From an uncultured Faecalibacterium sp. (GTDB taxonomy: Bacteria; Bacillota; Clostridia; Oscillospirales; Ruminococcaceae): a DNA stretch of 61,971 nucleotides. Location: the NCBI GenBank assembly GCA_934540955.1, contig CAKTCY010000004.1:1-61971 (forward strand), read 5' to 3'. The notes under the pieces are model-generated. The model ran no database searches. It was not told the DNA's origin and worked only from the letters and a program-made list of their open reading frames with translations. The translations under genes were made by a program, and so were the position numbers. Positions 1 through 8,652 of the stretch are shown piece by piece (within the stretch, counting starts at the first letter, position 1; each line of letters opens with the position of its first letter).

Positions 1-19
1 GTTGCGGGGTGGGTGGAGT

Positions 20-65
20 CCAGAGGTAGGGAGGGGGGAGTCGGAACACCCCTCCCTGCCTCTGG
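20..65. other. Long stem-loop at left edge
   Basis: The arms at 20-36 and 49-65 are complementary over 17 positions, with one G-T wobble, around a 12-base loop. No T-run follows on either strand, so it is not a convincing intrinsic terminator. It may be the 3' processing or stop signal of a gene beyond the left edge, or part of a dispersed palindromic repeat. Confidence 0.5.
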
Positions 66-111
66 CCCAGCGGAGCGCCTTTGCACGCTTGCGGCAAGCA
101 GTTACTTTCCC

Positions 112-143
112 CGCGGAGCGTGAAGTGTTCCAAATCGTCCCAC
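112..143 (-). repeat. Partial copy of the R2 palindromic repeat end
   Basis: Read on the minus strand this stretch begins GGGACGATTTGGAA and continues with a CGCTCCGC-like block. This is the same terminal sequence as the larger element at 16809-17205 and the copy at 21031. As in the large element, the end lies a few bases from an intrinsic terminator. Only the terminus is recognisable here. Confidence 0.5.
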
Positions 144-149
144 GGCAGG

Positions 150-189
150 AAAAAAGGCCGCTGCACAGGGCGTGTGCAGCAGCCTTTTT
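150..189 (-). terminator. Intrinsic terminator of the GH25 gene
   Basis: A GC-rich stem (GGCTGCTGCACA / TGTGCAGCGGCC when read on the minus strand) is followed by a T-run, four bases after the stop codon of the muramidase gene. Almost the same hairpin recurs at 17210-17249. Confidence 0.8.
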
Positions 190-192
190 AGG

Positions 193-1605
193 TTACCCGA
201 TATAGCTGATATTGGCGTCCAGCTCGCCGCTGTAGCCGTTGATGCGGGCCTTCTCGGTGCCCTGCCACAGATCGCAGCCGATGGGGCTGGAGGAGACGCC
301 GTAGTGGGCGTTCCAGATGGTGTAGCGGCTGCGCAGGGTGTTGTAGTCCACCCGCTTGCGGTACCATGTGGTGGAGGCGTACACGCCGGGCTTGTAGCCC
401 AACTCCTTCACCCGCTCGCAGAAGGCGATGGCGCACTTGGTGCGGTCCTCAACGCCCAGACCGTCGGCGCGGCCGGTGCCGCCCGGGGCGGTGGAGGCCT
501 CGGTATCGTAGAAGATGGGGTAGTCCAGCATCCGGCCGTTCAGCGCCCAGTTGCAGGCCTCGGCCTCCTCCTGCGCCTCGGCTTCGTTCATGGCCTGCGT
601 AAAGAAATACACGCCCACCTTCAGCCCCGCGTTGCGGGCGTTGGTGAAGTGCTCTTCAAACATGGGGTCCTTGACCAGCTTGCCCTCGGCACCGTAGCCC
701 CGGTAGCCGATGCGGATGATGACGAAGCTCACGCCGGACTTTTTGATCTTGTTCCAGTCCAGCCCGGACTGATACTTGGACACGTCGATGCCAAAGGTCA
801 CGTTGTCCTGCTTTACGCCGTTGGCGTCGAAATAATACAGCTTGCCGTCAATGGAGCGCAGGCCGGTGACCTTTTTGTTGGTGTCCTGCGCGTAGTAGTA
901 GGTCTTGCCGTTCTCGGTGCGCCAGCCGGAGTAAGCGGGCTCTTCTTCCTTGGTGCCGAACAGCCAGTTGAACAGCCACTGAAGAAAGCCGTTTTCATTG
1001 CTCAGGTCGATGCACTGCGCCTCGGCATCCTCCAGTGCGCCGGAATCCAGCGCCTGCTGGATCTGCTCCGGGGTCAGCAGTACGCTGTCCTCCGGGGTGT
1101 GCTGGCTGGCGGTATCGTTCTGGGCGGTGCCGTCCGCTGCGGGAGCCTGCGGGTCCTGCGCGGCCAGCTCCGGGGTCTCCTCCAGCAGCAGCGCGGGGGA
1201 GCTCTCCTCCTCCGGTGCGGCGTCCCCGGCGGGCTGTGCCGGTGCTTCCGGTGCTTCGGCAGCTTCTTCCGGTGCAGCCGGTGCAGTTTCGGTAGTTTCC
1301 GGTTTTTCCGCCTGTTCCGGGGCGAGAGCGGCCGGCTGCGGCTGCGCGGTGCTTTCCGCCGTCTGCTCCGGGGCGGTCGCCGTGCTCTCTGCTGCCAGGG
1401 CGGGGTCGGCCGCTGCCGGGGTCTGCGGTGCTTCGGCGGTGATGTGGGGCACGACTGCGCCCACAGTCAGGGTCTGCGGCTGTGCAGACAGCAGGGTCGC
1501 GGCCCCTACGCCGCCCACAGCCAGAACCAGCGCCATGGTCAGCGCTGCAACGGCTGTCGCCGCCTTGCGGCGGGCTGTGCCGGATCGGTCAAATCGCTTT
1601 TTCAT
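193..1605 (-). CDS. Secreted or membrane-anchored GH25 muramidase (lysozyme)
   Basis: A 470-residue peptidoglycan hydrolase that should cleave the MurNAc-GlcNAc bond outside the membrane. A basic N-terminus and one hydrophobic segment (about residues 13-45) form a signal or anchor. A Pro/Glu/Ala-rich linker follows to about residue 165. A choline-binding-like wall-binding repeat comes next (GWRTENGKTYYYA, then GKLYYFDANG). The C-terminal 200 residues are a GH25 domain with the FGIDVSKYQ, VIIRIGYRG and YPIFYDTE strands that carry the family's catalytic acids. The ATG at 1605 is preferred because a GGAGG lies 12 bases upstream; a start at 1644 would lack the basic-then-hydrophobic order. The gene stands alone, diverges from the PfoR-type gene and ends in its own terminator. 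Confidence 0.85.
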   Translation of the reverse strand: MKKRFDRSGTARRKAATAVAALTMALVLAVGGVGAATLLSAQPQTLTVGAVVPHITAEAPQTPAAADPALAAESTATAPEQTAESTAQPQPAALAPEQAEKPETTETAPAAPEEAAEAPEAPAQPAGDAAPEEESSPALLLEETPELAAQDPQAPAADGTAQNDTASQHTPEDSVLLTPEQIQQALDSGALEDAEAQCIDLSNENGFLQWLFNWLFGTKEEEPAYSGWRTENGKTYYYAQDTNKKVTGLRSIDGKLYYFDANGVKQDNVTFGIDVSKYQSGLDWNKIKKSGVSFVIIRIGYRGYGAEGKLVKDPMFEEHFTNARNAGLKVGVYFFTQAMNEAEAQEEAEACNWALNGRMLDYPIFYDTEASTAPGGTGRADGLGVEDRTKCAIAFCERVKELGYKPGVYASTTWYRKRVDYNTLRSRYTIWNAHYGVSSSPIGCDLWQGTEKARINGYSGELDANISYIG

Positions 1606-1764
1606 CTGTTGTCTCTGCCTCCGAATCTCCCGGTGGTGCAGCACTGTGCTGCACCGGACCCTTGCCCCTTGCCCGGGACGGGCCCGCTTTTATTCCACGC
1701 CGCCCATGCGCTCCCATGCGTTCAGAATAAAAAGGACGGCGGATGATAGCTTTACTCTTCCCTT

Positions 1765-1794
1765 AGTATACACCCGCACGCGGGGAGCCGTCAA
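1765..1794 (-). promoter_or_regulatory. Promoter of the GH25 gene
   Basis: On the minus strand TTGACG (1794-1789) and TATACT (1770-1765) are separated by 18 bases, giving a sigma-A-type promoter with a leader of about 155 bases before the start codon. The leader contains a perfect hairpin of GGTGCAGCAC type around 1631-1650. Confidence 0.6.
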
Positions 1795-1840
1795 CGGCAC
1801 AGCGGGCTTCTGCACAAATTCTCCACCGGGGCAGTGTGTC

Positions 1841-1868
1841 GGAAAATGTTCCAAATGGAATACGTTCC
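1841..1868. promoter_or_regulatory. Periodic GGAA/TTCC operator array
   Basis: GGAA and TTCC tetramers alternate exactly every eight bases: GGAA-N4-TTCC-N4-GGAA-N4-TTCC. This makes two identical inverted repeats on the same helical register, ending 54 bases before the -35 of the PfoR-type gene. The regularity suggests cooperative binding of a dimeric regulator. No regulator is encoded nearby, so the function is an inference. Confidence 0.45.
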
Positions 1869-1922
1869 GGCAGGGCAGAACATTGCACAAAGCCGAAATT
1901 TCACAATTTTTCCAGCAACCTC

Positions 1923-1951
1923 TTGCTGTCTTGACAGGTGTATGGTATGAT
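1923..1951 (+). promoter_or_regulatory. Promoter of the PfoR-type gene
   Basis: TTGCTG (1923-1928), a 17-base spacer and TATGAT (1946-1951) preceded by TGG, an extended -10. The weak -35 and the operator array upstream would suit an activated promoter. Confidence 0.5.
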
Positions 1952-2006
1952 ACAGGGCATACGTTTGTAACCTTAACGATCTGTTTTGGATAGAAAGGCA
2001 AGTTTT

Positions 2007-3065
2007 ATGTCGAAGCTGAAGGAATTTTTGGCGCGGAAGGATATCGTCATCACTCCGCAGCGTTACCTCATTGACGCGCTGGGCGCAATGGCACAGGGCC
2101 TGTTCGCCAGCCTGCTCATCGGTACCATCATCAAGACGGTGGGCCAGCAGACCGGTCTTGCGCTGCTGGTGGATCTGGGCGGCTACGCCACTGCCATGAG
2201 CGGCCCCGCCATGGCCTGCGCCATCGGCTGGGCGCTGCACTGCCCGCCGCTGGTGCTGTTCAGCCTGATCACCGTGGGCTACTCGGCCAATGCGCTGGGC
2301 GGCGCAGGCGGCCCGCTGGCCGTGCTCATCATCGCCATTGTGGCAGCAGAGCTGGGCAAGGCTGTGAGCAAGGAGACCAAGGTGGATATCCTTGTCACCC
2401 CGCTGGTGACCATTTTTGCGGGCGTCGGGCTTTCCATGCTCATCGCCGCTCCCATCGGTGCAGCCGCAAGTCAGGTGGGCACTCTTATTATGTGGGCCAC
2501 CGAGCAGGCTCCGCTGGTCATGGGCATTCTGGTGTCGGTCATCGTGGGTGTGGCGCTGACCCTGCCCATCTCCTCTGCCGCCATCTGCGCCGCACTGGGT
2601 CTGACCGGCCTTGCAGGCGGCGCTGCCGTGGCAGGCTGCTGCGCCCAGATGGTGGGCTTTGCCGTGATGAGCTACAAGGAGAACGGTGTGGGCGGCCTTG
2701 TCAGTCAGGGTCTGGGCACCAGTATGCTGCAGATGGGCAACATCATCAAGAACCCCCGCATCTGGATCGCCCCCACGCTGGCCAGTGCCATCACCGGCCC
2801 GCTGGCTACCTGCCTGTTCCACTTTGAGATGAACGGCGCGGCGGTCTCCTCCGGCATGGGCACCTGCGGTCTGGTGGGTCAGATCGGCGTTTACACCGGC
2901 TGGGTCAGCGACATTGCCGCCGGTACCAAGGCCGCCATCACCCCCATGGACTGGGCTGCCATGGTGCTGCTGTGCTTTGTGCTGCCCGCCGTGCTCAGCG
3001 TGGTGTTCTGCGAGGTAGAGCGCAAGCTGGGCTGGATCAAGGAAGGCGATCTGAAGCTGAACTAA
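2007..3065 (+). CDS. PfoR-type PTS EIIC-like membrane protein
   Basis: A 352-residue integral membrane protein made almost entirely of glycine- and alanine-rich hydrophobic helices. It resembles the PfoR / PTS_EIIC_2 family: the opening LIDALGAMAQGLFASLLIGT segment and repeated GG(A/P)G and NPR motifs are typical. These proteins look like a free-standing PTS IIC transport domain, but substrate and coupling are generally unknown. No EIIA or EIIB domain is fused or adjacent. The ATG at 2007 has AAAGG seven bases upstream; a TTG at 1986 in the same frame has no ribosome site. The gene is monocistronic, bounded by a promoter and a strong terminator. Confidence 0.7.
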   Translation: MSKLKEFLARKDIVITPQRYLIDALGAMAQGLFASLLIGTIIKTVGQQTGLALLVDLGGYATAMSGPAMACAIGWALHCPPLVLFSLITVGYSANALGGAGGPLAVLIIAIVAAELGKAVSKETKVDILVTPLVTIFAGVGLSMLIAAPIGAAASQVGTLIMWATEQAPLVMGILVSVIVGVALTLPISSAAICAALGLTGLAGGAAVAGCCAQMVGFAVMSYKENGVGGLVSQGLGTSMLQMGNIIKNPRIWIAPTLASAITGPLATCLFHFEMNGAAVSSGMGTCGLVGQIGVYTGWVSDIAAGTKAAITPMDWAAMVLLCFVLPAVLSVVFCEVERKLGWIKEGDLKLN

Positions 3066-3077
3066 ATATTGATAGTC

Positions 3078-3117
3078 AAACCACCGGAGCATCTGCGGAT
3101 GCTCCGGTGGTTTGTTT
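3078..3117 (+). terminator. Terminator after PfoR-type gene
   Basis: A perfect stem (AAACCACCGGAGCAT paired with ATGCTCCGGTGGTTT) followed by a T-rich tract, 12 bases after the stop codon. Confidence 0.85.
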
Positions 3118-3127
3118 GTAGGGGACG

Positions 3128-3255
3128 AACCCTCTCAGTCTCGCATACGCTCGACAGCTCCCCCGAGGGGGGAGCTTTTCGCATCTGACGGTTTGCATCG
3201 TAAAACCTCCCCCTTTCGGGGGAGGTGGCATCGCGCAGCGATGACGGAGAGGGTT
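3128..3255. mobile_element. MITE-like palindromic element R1, copy 1
   Basis: A 128-base element with terminal inverted repeats AACCCTCTC...GAGAGGGTT and inner stems built on CTCCCCC / GGGGGAG. It has no coding capacity. A second copy with the same ends and inner stems lies at 8481-8639. Such short, non-autonomous elements are moved by a transposase supplied elsewhere. Confidence 0.7.
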
Positions 3256-3389
3256 TACTCCCGCAAAATCCCATGAAAAAATACACTCAAATTGCATAAA
3301 ATGCGCATATATTTAAAAACATTTGCATAAAGATACAGATTGAACCAAAAGAAAAGCGAAACGGGCGCTATGTTTGGCAGTTTTTAGCA

Positions 3390-3417
3390 TTGACGGAAAA
3401 CCCGCGCTGCGTATAAT
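3390..3417 (+). promoter_or_regulatory. Promoter of the arginine operon
   Basis: TTGACG (3390-3395), a 16-base spacer and a perfect TATAAT (3412-3417), about 95 bases before argG. Upstream, TTGCATAA occurs twice (3292-3299 and 3323-3330), the first beside ATGCGCAT, with an AT-rich stretch between. These could be ArgR-type sites, as expected for an arginine operon, but they match the known box only loosely. Confidence 0.6.
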
Positions 3418-3510
3418 AAAAGCATCAACCGCAAACGAAAGACAGAGGATGCGAAGGGAAATGCGCATCAGAGAACAAAAGTGTATTTTTATTAAAGGAG
3501 CGCGTTTATC

Positions 3511-4743
3511 ATGAAAAAGGAAAACATCAAAAAAGTTGTGCTGGCTTACTCCGGCGGTCTGGATACCTCTATCATCATTCCCTGGCTGAAGGAAAACTAC
3601 AACAACTGCGAGGTCATCGCTGTTTCCGGTGACGTAGGTCAGGGCACCGAGCTGGACGGTCTGGAGGAAAAGGCCAAGGCTACCGGCGCATCCAAGCTGT
3701 ATGTGCTGGACCTGAAGAAGGACTTTGTGGAGAACTACATCTTCCCCACCCTGAAGTTCGGCGCAAAGTACGAGGACTACCTGCTGGGCACCAGCTTTGC
3801 ACGTCCGTGCATCGCCAAGGCACTGGCAGACATCGCCATCAAGGAAGGTGCAGATGCCATCTGCCACGGCTGCACCGGCAAGGGCAACGATCAGGTGCGT
3901 TTTGAGCTGACCCTCAAGGCACTGTGCCCGGATATGGCCATCATCGCTCCGTGGCGTGAGTGGGATATCGAGAGCCGTGACGAGGAGATCGACTACGCCG
4001 AGGCGCACCACATCCCCCTGAAGATCAACCGCGAGACCAACTACTCCAAGGACAAGAACCTGTGGCACCTGAGCCACGAGGGTCTGGATCTGGAGAACCC
4101 CGCCAACGAGCCCCAGTACAATAAGCCCGGCTTCCTGGAGCTGGGCGTCAGCCCCGAGCAGGCACCCGACGTTCCCACCTATGTGACCATCCACTTTGAA
4201 AAGGGCATCCCCACTGCCGTGGACGGCAAGGAGATGGGCGCTGTGGAGCTGGTGGAGTACCTGAACCAGCTGGGCGGCGCAAACGGCATCGGTCTGCTGG
4301 ACATCGTGGAAAACCGTCTGGTGGGCATGAAGAGCCGCGGCGTGTACGAGACTCCCGGCGGTGCCATCCTGTACAAGGCCATCAATGTGCTGGAGACCAT
4401 CACGCTGGACAAGGAGAGCGCACACTTCAAGGCACAGCTGGCACAGAAGTACGCCGACATCGTGTACAACGGCCAGTGGTTCACCCCGCTGCGTGAGGCA
4501 CTGGATGCCTTTGCCGACAGTCTGGAAAAGACCGTGACCGGCGATGTGAAGCTGAAGCTTTACAAGGGCAACATGGTCAACGCCGGTGTCACCTCTCCGT
4601 ACACTCTGTACGATGAGCAGACCGCTTCCTTCGGCGTCGATAAGGACTACGACCAGTCCGATGCTACCGGCTTCATCAACCTGTTCGGCCTGTCCATCAA
4701 GGAGCGCGCAAAGCTGTCCAAGAACTGGCCGGAGGTCAAGTAA
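3511..4743 (+). CDS. argG: Argininosuccinate synthase
   Basis: A 410-residue cytosolic enzyme that joins citrulline and aspartate using ATP, the penultimate step of arginine synthesis. The PP-loop nucleotide motif YSGGLDTS is near residues 13-20. The [10 protein letters not shown] and [14 protein letters not shown] signatures follow at about 93 and 120. Length is normal for the family. AAAGGAG lies 9-10 bases before the ATG. It is the first gene of the run argG-H-C-J-B-D-F and is separated from argH by 134 bases containing a hairpin that may partly terminate transcription. Confidence 0.97.
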   Translation: MKKENIKKVVLAYSGGLDTSIIIPWLKENYNNCEVIAVSGDVGQGTELDGLEEKAKATGASKLYVLDLKKDFVENYIFPTLKFGAKYEDYLLGTSFARPCIAKALADIAIKEGADAICHGCTGKGNDQVRFELTLKALCPDMAIIAPWREWDIESRDEEIDYAEAHHIPLKINRETNYSKDKNLWHLSHEGLDLENPANEPQYNKPGFLELGVSPEQAPDVPTYVTIHFEKGIPTAVDGKEMGAVELVEYLNQLGGANGIGLLDIVENRLVGMKSRGVYETPGGAILYKAINVLETITLDKESAHFKAQLAQKYADIVYNGQWFTPLREALDAFADSLEKTVTGDVKLKLYKGNMVNAGVTSPYTLYDEQTASFGVDKDYDQSDATGFINLFGLSIKERAKLSKNWPEVK

Positions 4744-4818
4744 CCGCAACATTTTCGACTGCGTGTGTTTTCACACTTTCACACGCGGGTTCTCACACCG
4801 GCATCGTTGCCGGCGGCA

Positions 4819-4848
4819 CCGCCGCAGGAGCGTTTTCCCCTGCGGCGG
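4819..4848 (+). terminator. Hairpin between argG and argH (possible partial terminator)
   Basis: CCGCCGCAGG (4819-4828) pairs with CCTGCGGCGG (4839-4848) and is followed by TTTGCCG and a TTTTT run just before the argH ribosome site. This could let argG be made in excess over the later genes, or simply stabilise the argG message. Confidence 0.5.
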
Positions 4849-4877
4849 CTTTGCCGTTTTTATAAGGAGTTTATATT

Positions 4878-6278
4878 ATGGCAGAACAACTCTGGAAGGG
4901 TCGGTTTTCCAAGGCGGTGGACAGCCGCGTCAACGACTTCAACTCCTCCATCCGCTTCGACCAGCGGATGATCGCGCAGGATATGCGCGGCAGCGGCGTC
5001 CACGCCGCCATGCTGGCACGGCAGGGCATCATCTCGGAGCAGGACTGCACGGATATCCTCAGCGGTCTGGCTTCCATCGCGGACGATCTGTCCAGCGGTG
5101 CGCTGACCATCGACCCCGCCGCCGAGGACGTGCACACCTTTGTGGAGCAGACCCTGACCGCCCGCATCGGGGATGCGGGCAAGCGGCTGCACACCGGCCG
5201 CAGCCGCAACGATCAGGTGGCGCTGGATATCCGCCTGACCCTGCGGGATTACAGCAAGACTTTGCAGGCCTACATCGTGGAGCTGGTGCGGGTGCTGTGC
5301 AAAAAGGCAGCGGAGAACACCGCCTCCGTCATGCCCGGCTACACCCATTTGCAGCGTGCCCAGCCCATCACCTTCGGCCACGCGCTGATGGCCTACGCTT
5401 CCATGCTGCTGCGCGACCTTGACCGCTTTGCGGACGCCACCGCCCGCATGGACAGCCAGTGCCCGCTGGGCTCCGGCGCACTGGCGGGCACCACCTACCC
5501 GCTGGACCGGGATTTCACCGCCGAGAAGCTGGGCTTTGCCGCCCCCTGCGCCAACAGTCTGGACGGCGTGTCCGACCGTGATTTCTGCATCGAGCTGGCA
5601 AGCGCCATCTCCATCTGCATGATGCACCTGTCCCGCCTTTCGGAGGAGATCATCCTGTGGTGCAGCTGGGAGTTCAAGTTCATCGAGCTGGACGATGCCT
5701 TTACCACCGGCTCGTCCATCATGCCCCAGAAGAAGAACCCGGATGTCACCGAGCTCATCCGCGGCAAGACCGGCCGCGTGTACGGCGACCTGAACACCCT
5801 GCTGGTGATGATGAAGGGCCTGCCACTGGCCTACAACAAGGATATGCAGGAGGACAAGGAAGCCATCTTTGATGCGGTGGACACCCTGGAGCTCTGCCTC
5901 AAGACCATCACCCCCATGCTGGATACCATGAAGACCCTGCCCGCCAATATGCGCCGCGCCGCCGCAAAGGGCTTTATCAACGCCACCGACTGCGCCGACT
6001 ACCTGACCAAGAAGGGGATGCCCTTCCGGGATGCCTACAAGCTGACCGGCTGCATGGTGTCGGACTGCATTGCCGCCGACAAAACGCTGGAGGAGCTGAC
6101 CCTGACCCAGTTCCAGACCTACAGCCCGCTGTTCGAGGCCGATATCTATGATGCCATCGACCTTGTGCACTGCTGCGAGGGACGCACCAGCTACGGCGGC
6201 CCCAGCGCCGCCAGCGTCCAGCGCCAGATCGCGCTGGCAACGGCGCGGCTGGACGCATGGGAGGAGGAAAACGCATGA
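4878..6278 (+). CDS. argH: Argininosuccinate lyase
   Basis: A 466-residue enzyme of the fumarase/aspartase superfamily that splits argininosuccinate into arginine and fumarate. The superfamily signature GSSIMPQKKNPD (about residues 278-289), which carries the catalytic serine loop, is intact. So are TGRSRNDQVALD near 110 and the GYTHLQRAQP histidine region near 155. AAGGAG lies 7-8 bases before the ATG. The stop overlaps the argC start (ATGA), which argues for translational coupling. Full length compared with homologues. Confidence 0.97.
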   Translation: MAEQLWKGRFSKAVDSRVNDFNSSIRFDQRMIAQDMRGSGVHAAMLARQGIISEQDCTDILSGLASIADDLSSGALTIDPAAEDVHTFVEQTLTARIGDAGKRLHTGRSRNDQVALDIRLTLRDYSKTLQAYIVELVRVLCKKAAENTASVMPGYTHLQRAQPITFGHALMAYASMLLRDLDRFADATARMDSQCPLGSGALAGTTYPLDRDFTAEKLGFAAPCANSLDGVSDRDFCIELASAISICMMHLSRLSEEIILWCSWEFKFIELDDAFTTGSSIMPQKKNPDVTELIRGKTGRVYGDLNTLLVMMKGLPLAYNKDMQEDKEAIFDAVDTLELCLKTITPMLDTMKTLPANMRRAAAKGFINATDCADYLTKKGMPFRDAYKLTGCMVSDCIAADKTLEELTLTQFQTYSPLFEADIYDAIDLVHCCEGRTSYGGPSAASVQRQIALATARLDAWEEENA

Positions 6279-7216
6279 AGGTAAAGGTATTTATTGATGG
6301 CTCTTCCGGCACCACCGGCCTGCGCATCGCCGACCGTCTGGCCGAACGGCCGGAGATCGAGCTGCTGTCCATCTCTGCCGAGGGGCGCAAGGACGTGCAC
6401 GAGCGGGCAAAGGTCATCAATTCTGCCGACCTTGCCTTCCTCTGCCTGCCGGATGCGGCTTCTAAAGAAGTCATGCCCCTGCTGCGCCCGGACGTGAAGG
6501 TGCTGGACACCTCCACCGCCTTCCGCACCGATGCCGCATGGGACTACGGCTTCCCGGAGCTGAAGGGACAGAAGGCAAAGATTCAAAACTCCTACCGCGT
6601 GGCGGTGCCCGGCTGCTATGCCAGCGGTTTTATCAGCATCGCCCGCCCGCTGGTGGAGCTGGGACTGGCGGCGAAGGACTATCCCTTCAGCTGCACCGGC
6701 ATCTCCGGCTACTCCGGCGGCGGCAAAAAGATGATCGCGGGCTACGAAAGCCCCGACCGCCCGGCGCACAGCAAGCTGGATGCGCCCAAAAGCTACGGTC
6801 TGAGCCTTGGCCACAAGCACCTGCCGGAGATGCAGAAGATCAGCGGTCTTGCGCACACGCCGATGTTTGTGCCGGTGGTGTGTGACTACTACTGCGGGAT
6901 GCAGGTGCTGGTGCCGCTGGATCTTACCCTTGCGGGCGCTACTGCCGGGGCTGTGGCTGCCGCCCTTGCGGACTACTACAAGGACGCCGCCACCGTCAAG
7001 GTGCACGGCCTGAACGAGCCGCTGCCGGAAAACGGCCTGTACTCCAATGCCATGGCAGGCACCGACCGCATGGAGCTGTACCTGACCGTGAACGCCGCCG
7101 GAGATCAGATGATGCTGGTCTCGCTGTTTGATAATCTGGGCAAAGGCTCCTCCGGTGCCGCCGTCCAGTGCATGAACCTGATGCTGGGTCTGGAAGAGAC
7201 CAAGGGCTTGGAATAA
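6275..7216 (+). CDS. argC: N-acetyl-gamma-glutamyl-phosphate reductase, short form
   Basis: A 313-residue NADPH-dependent reductase that makes N-acetylglutamate semialdehyde. The N-terminal FIDGSSGTTGLRI is the dinucleotide-binding loop. VPGCYASGF carries the active-site cysteine at about residue 114. LGHKHLPEM is the later substrate-binding region. The length places it in the shorter (type 2) argC family rather than the ~345-residue type. The ATG at 6275 overlaps the argH stop by four bases and has GGGAGGAGG just upstream, so it is preferred to the in-frame ATG at 6257. Confidence 0.95.
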   Translation: MKVKVFIDGSSGTTGLRIADRLAERPEIELLSISAEGRKDVHERAKVINSADLAFLCLPDAASKEVMPLLRPDVKVLDTSTAFRTDAAWDYGFPELKGQKAKIQNSYRVAVPGCYASGFISIARPLVELGLAAKDYPFSCTGISGYSGGGKKMIAGYESPDRPAHSKLDAPKSYGLSLGHKHLPEMQKISGLAHTPMFVPVVCDYYCGMQVLVPLDLTLAGATAGAVAAALADYYKDAATVKVHGLNEPLPENGLYSNAMAGTDRMELYLTVNAAGDQMMLVSLFDNLGKGSSGAAVQCMNLMLGLEETKGLE

Positions 7217-7249
7217 ACTTGTTTTTCTTTGTGGGAAAGGAAAATCGTT

Positions 7250-8479
7250 ATGCAGTATAAGGAAGTTGCGGGCGGCATCTGTGCGCCCAAGGGCTTTGCC
7301 GCCGCCGGTGTCCATTGCGGCATCCGGGCAAATCACAGCGAAAAATACGATCTGGCACTGATCAAGGCCGAGGTGCGCTGCGCTGCTGCGGGCGTGTACA
7401 CCACCAACAAGGTCTGCGGCGCGCCCATCAAGGTGGACCGTGCCCATCTGACCGATGGCTACGCACAGGCCATTGTGGTAAACAGCGGCAACGCCAACAC
7501 CTGCGCCGCCAACGGCGTGGCACTGGCCGAGGAGTGCTGTGCACTGGTGGGCAAGGCGCTGAACATTGACGAAAAGGACGTTCTGCCCGCCTCCACCGGC
7601 GTCATCGGTCAGCCCATGGTCATCGACCCCTTTGCCCGGGGCATCCCGGCGGCGGCGGAAAAGCTGGCCGCCACCGCGCAGGGCAGCACGGACGCCGCCA
7701 CCGCCATCATGACCACCGACACCCATAAAAAGGAGTACGCCATCCAGTTCGAGCTGGGCGGCAAGGTGTGCACCGTGGGTGCCATCGGCAAGGGCAGCGG
7801 CATGATCGCCCCCAACATGGCTACCATGCTGGCGTTCTACACCACCGATGCTGCCGTCTCGCCCGCGCTGCTGGAAAAGGCGCTCAAGACCGTTGTGCCC
7901 GGCACCTATAACCAGATGAGCGTGGATCTGGACACCTCCACCAACGACACCCTTATCATCATGGCGTCCGGTCTTGCGGGCAACCCGGAGATCTGCGAGG
8001 AGAACGCGGACTACGCCGCCTTTGTGGCAGCGCTGACCGCCATTGCAGAGCATATGTGCGCCGAGCACGCCGGAGACGGCGAGGGTGCCACCCACCTCAT
8101 CACCTGCGAGGTGACCCACGCACCCGACCTCAAGACCGCCCGCGCCGTCAGCCGCAGCGTGGTTTGCTCCAACCTGTTCAAGGCGGCGGTCTTTGGCCGC
8201 GACGCCAACTGGGGACGCATCCTGTGCGCCATCGGTTATACCCCCGGCGATTTCTCCATTGATAAAGTCTGCGTCTGGCTTTCCAGCAAGGCGGGCGAGG
8301 TGTATGTGTGCGAGAACGCCGCCTACCACCCCTACAGCGAGGACGAAGCCGCCAAGGTGCTGGCTGAGCACGATGTTCTGGTCAAGGTGGATATGGGCAC
8401 CGGCGAGGCAAGCGCCAAGGCATGGGGGTGCGATCTGACCTACGATTATGTGAAGATCAACGGCGATTACAGAACCTGA
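7250..8479 (+). CDS. argJ: Glutamate N-acetyltransferase / ornithine acetyltransferase
   Basis: A 409-residue enzyme that moves acetyl from N-acetylornithine to glutamate and so recycles the acetyl group. Proteins of this type cleave themselves before a threonine in the motif NMATML, seen here with the threonine at about residue 192 after GKGSGMIAP. No argA is present in the operon, so the enzyme may also prime the cycle from acetyl-CoA (inference). The ATG at 7250 has GAAAGG upstream; a TTG at 7229 in frame has no ribosome site. A MITE begins two bases after the stop codon. Confidence 0.95.
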   Translation: MQYKEVAGGICAPKGFAAAGVHCGIRANHSEKYDLALIKAEVRCAAAGVYTTNKVCGAPIKVDRAHLTDGYAQAIVVNSGNANTCAANGVALAEECCALVGKALNIDEKDVLPASTGVIGQPMVIDPFARGIPAAAEKLAATAQGSTDAATAIMTTDTHKKEYAIQFELGGKVCTVGAIGKGSGMIAPNMATMLAFYTTDAAVSPALLEKALKTVVPGTYNQMSVDLDTSTNDTLIIMASGLAGNPEICEENADYAAFVAALTAIAEHMCAEHAGDGEGATHLITCEVTHAPDLKTARAVSRSVVCSNLFKAAVFGRDANWGRILCAIGYTPGDFSIDKVCVWLSSKAGEVYVCENAAYHPYSEDEAAKVLAEHDVLVKVDMGTGEASAKAWGCDLTYDYVKINGDYRT

Positions 8480-8480
8480 T

Positions 8481-8639
8481 AACCCTCTCAGGCGCTGCGC
8501 GCCAGCTCCCCCGAAGGGGGAGCTTTAGGAACGAACGACAAGCAGCAGATTTTATTTTATGGAATAAAGTGACCCATTCGATAAAAGCTCCCCCTTTCGG
8601 GGGAGCTGGCAATGCCGCAAGGCATTGACTGAGAGGGTT
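8481..8639. mobile_element. MITE-like palindromic element R1, copy 2, inside the arg operon
   Basis: A 159-base element with the same AACCCTCTCAG / CTGAGAGGGTT ends and the same CTCCCCC-GGGGGAG inner stems as the copy at 3128-3255. The middle (about 8528-8584) is different and AT-rich. It fills nearly all of the gap between argJ and argB, ending 13 bases before the argB start. Its folded RNA may affect argB translation or the downstream message. Confidence 0.75.
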
Positions 8640-8652
8640 CAGAGGAAATCTT

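Noticed and set aside
172..1746. Long plus-strand open frame opposite the muramidase gene
   Set aside because: It is the complement of a GC-rich, Ala/Pro/Glu-rich coding region and has no ribosome site or recognisable domain.
1791..3092. 433-codon minus-strand frame opposite the PfoR-type gene
   Set aside because: Histidine/glycine/aspartate-rich translation typical of the reverse complement of a hydrophobic GC-rich gene.
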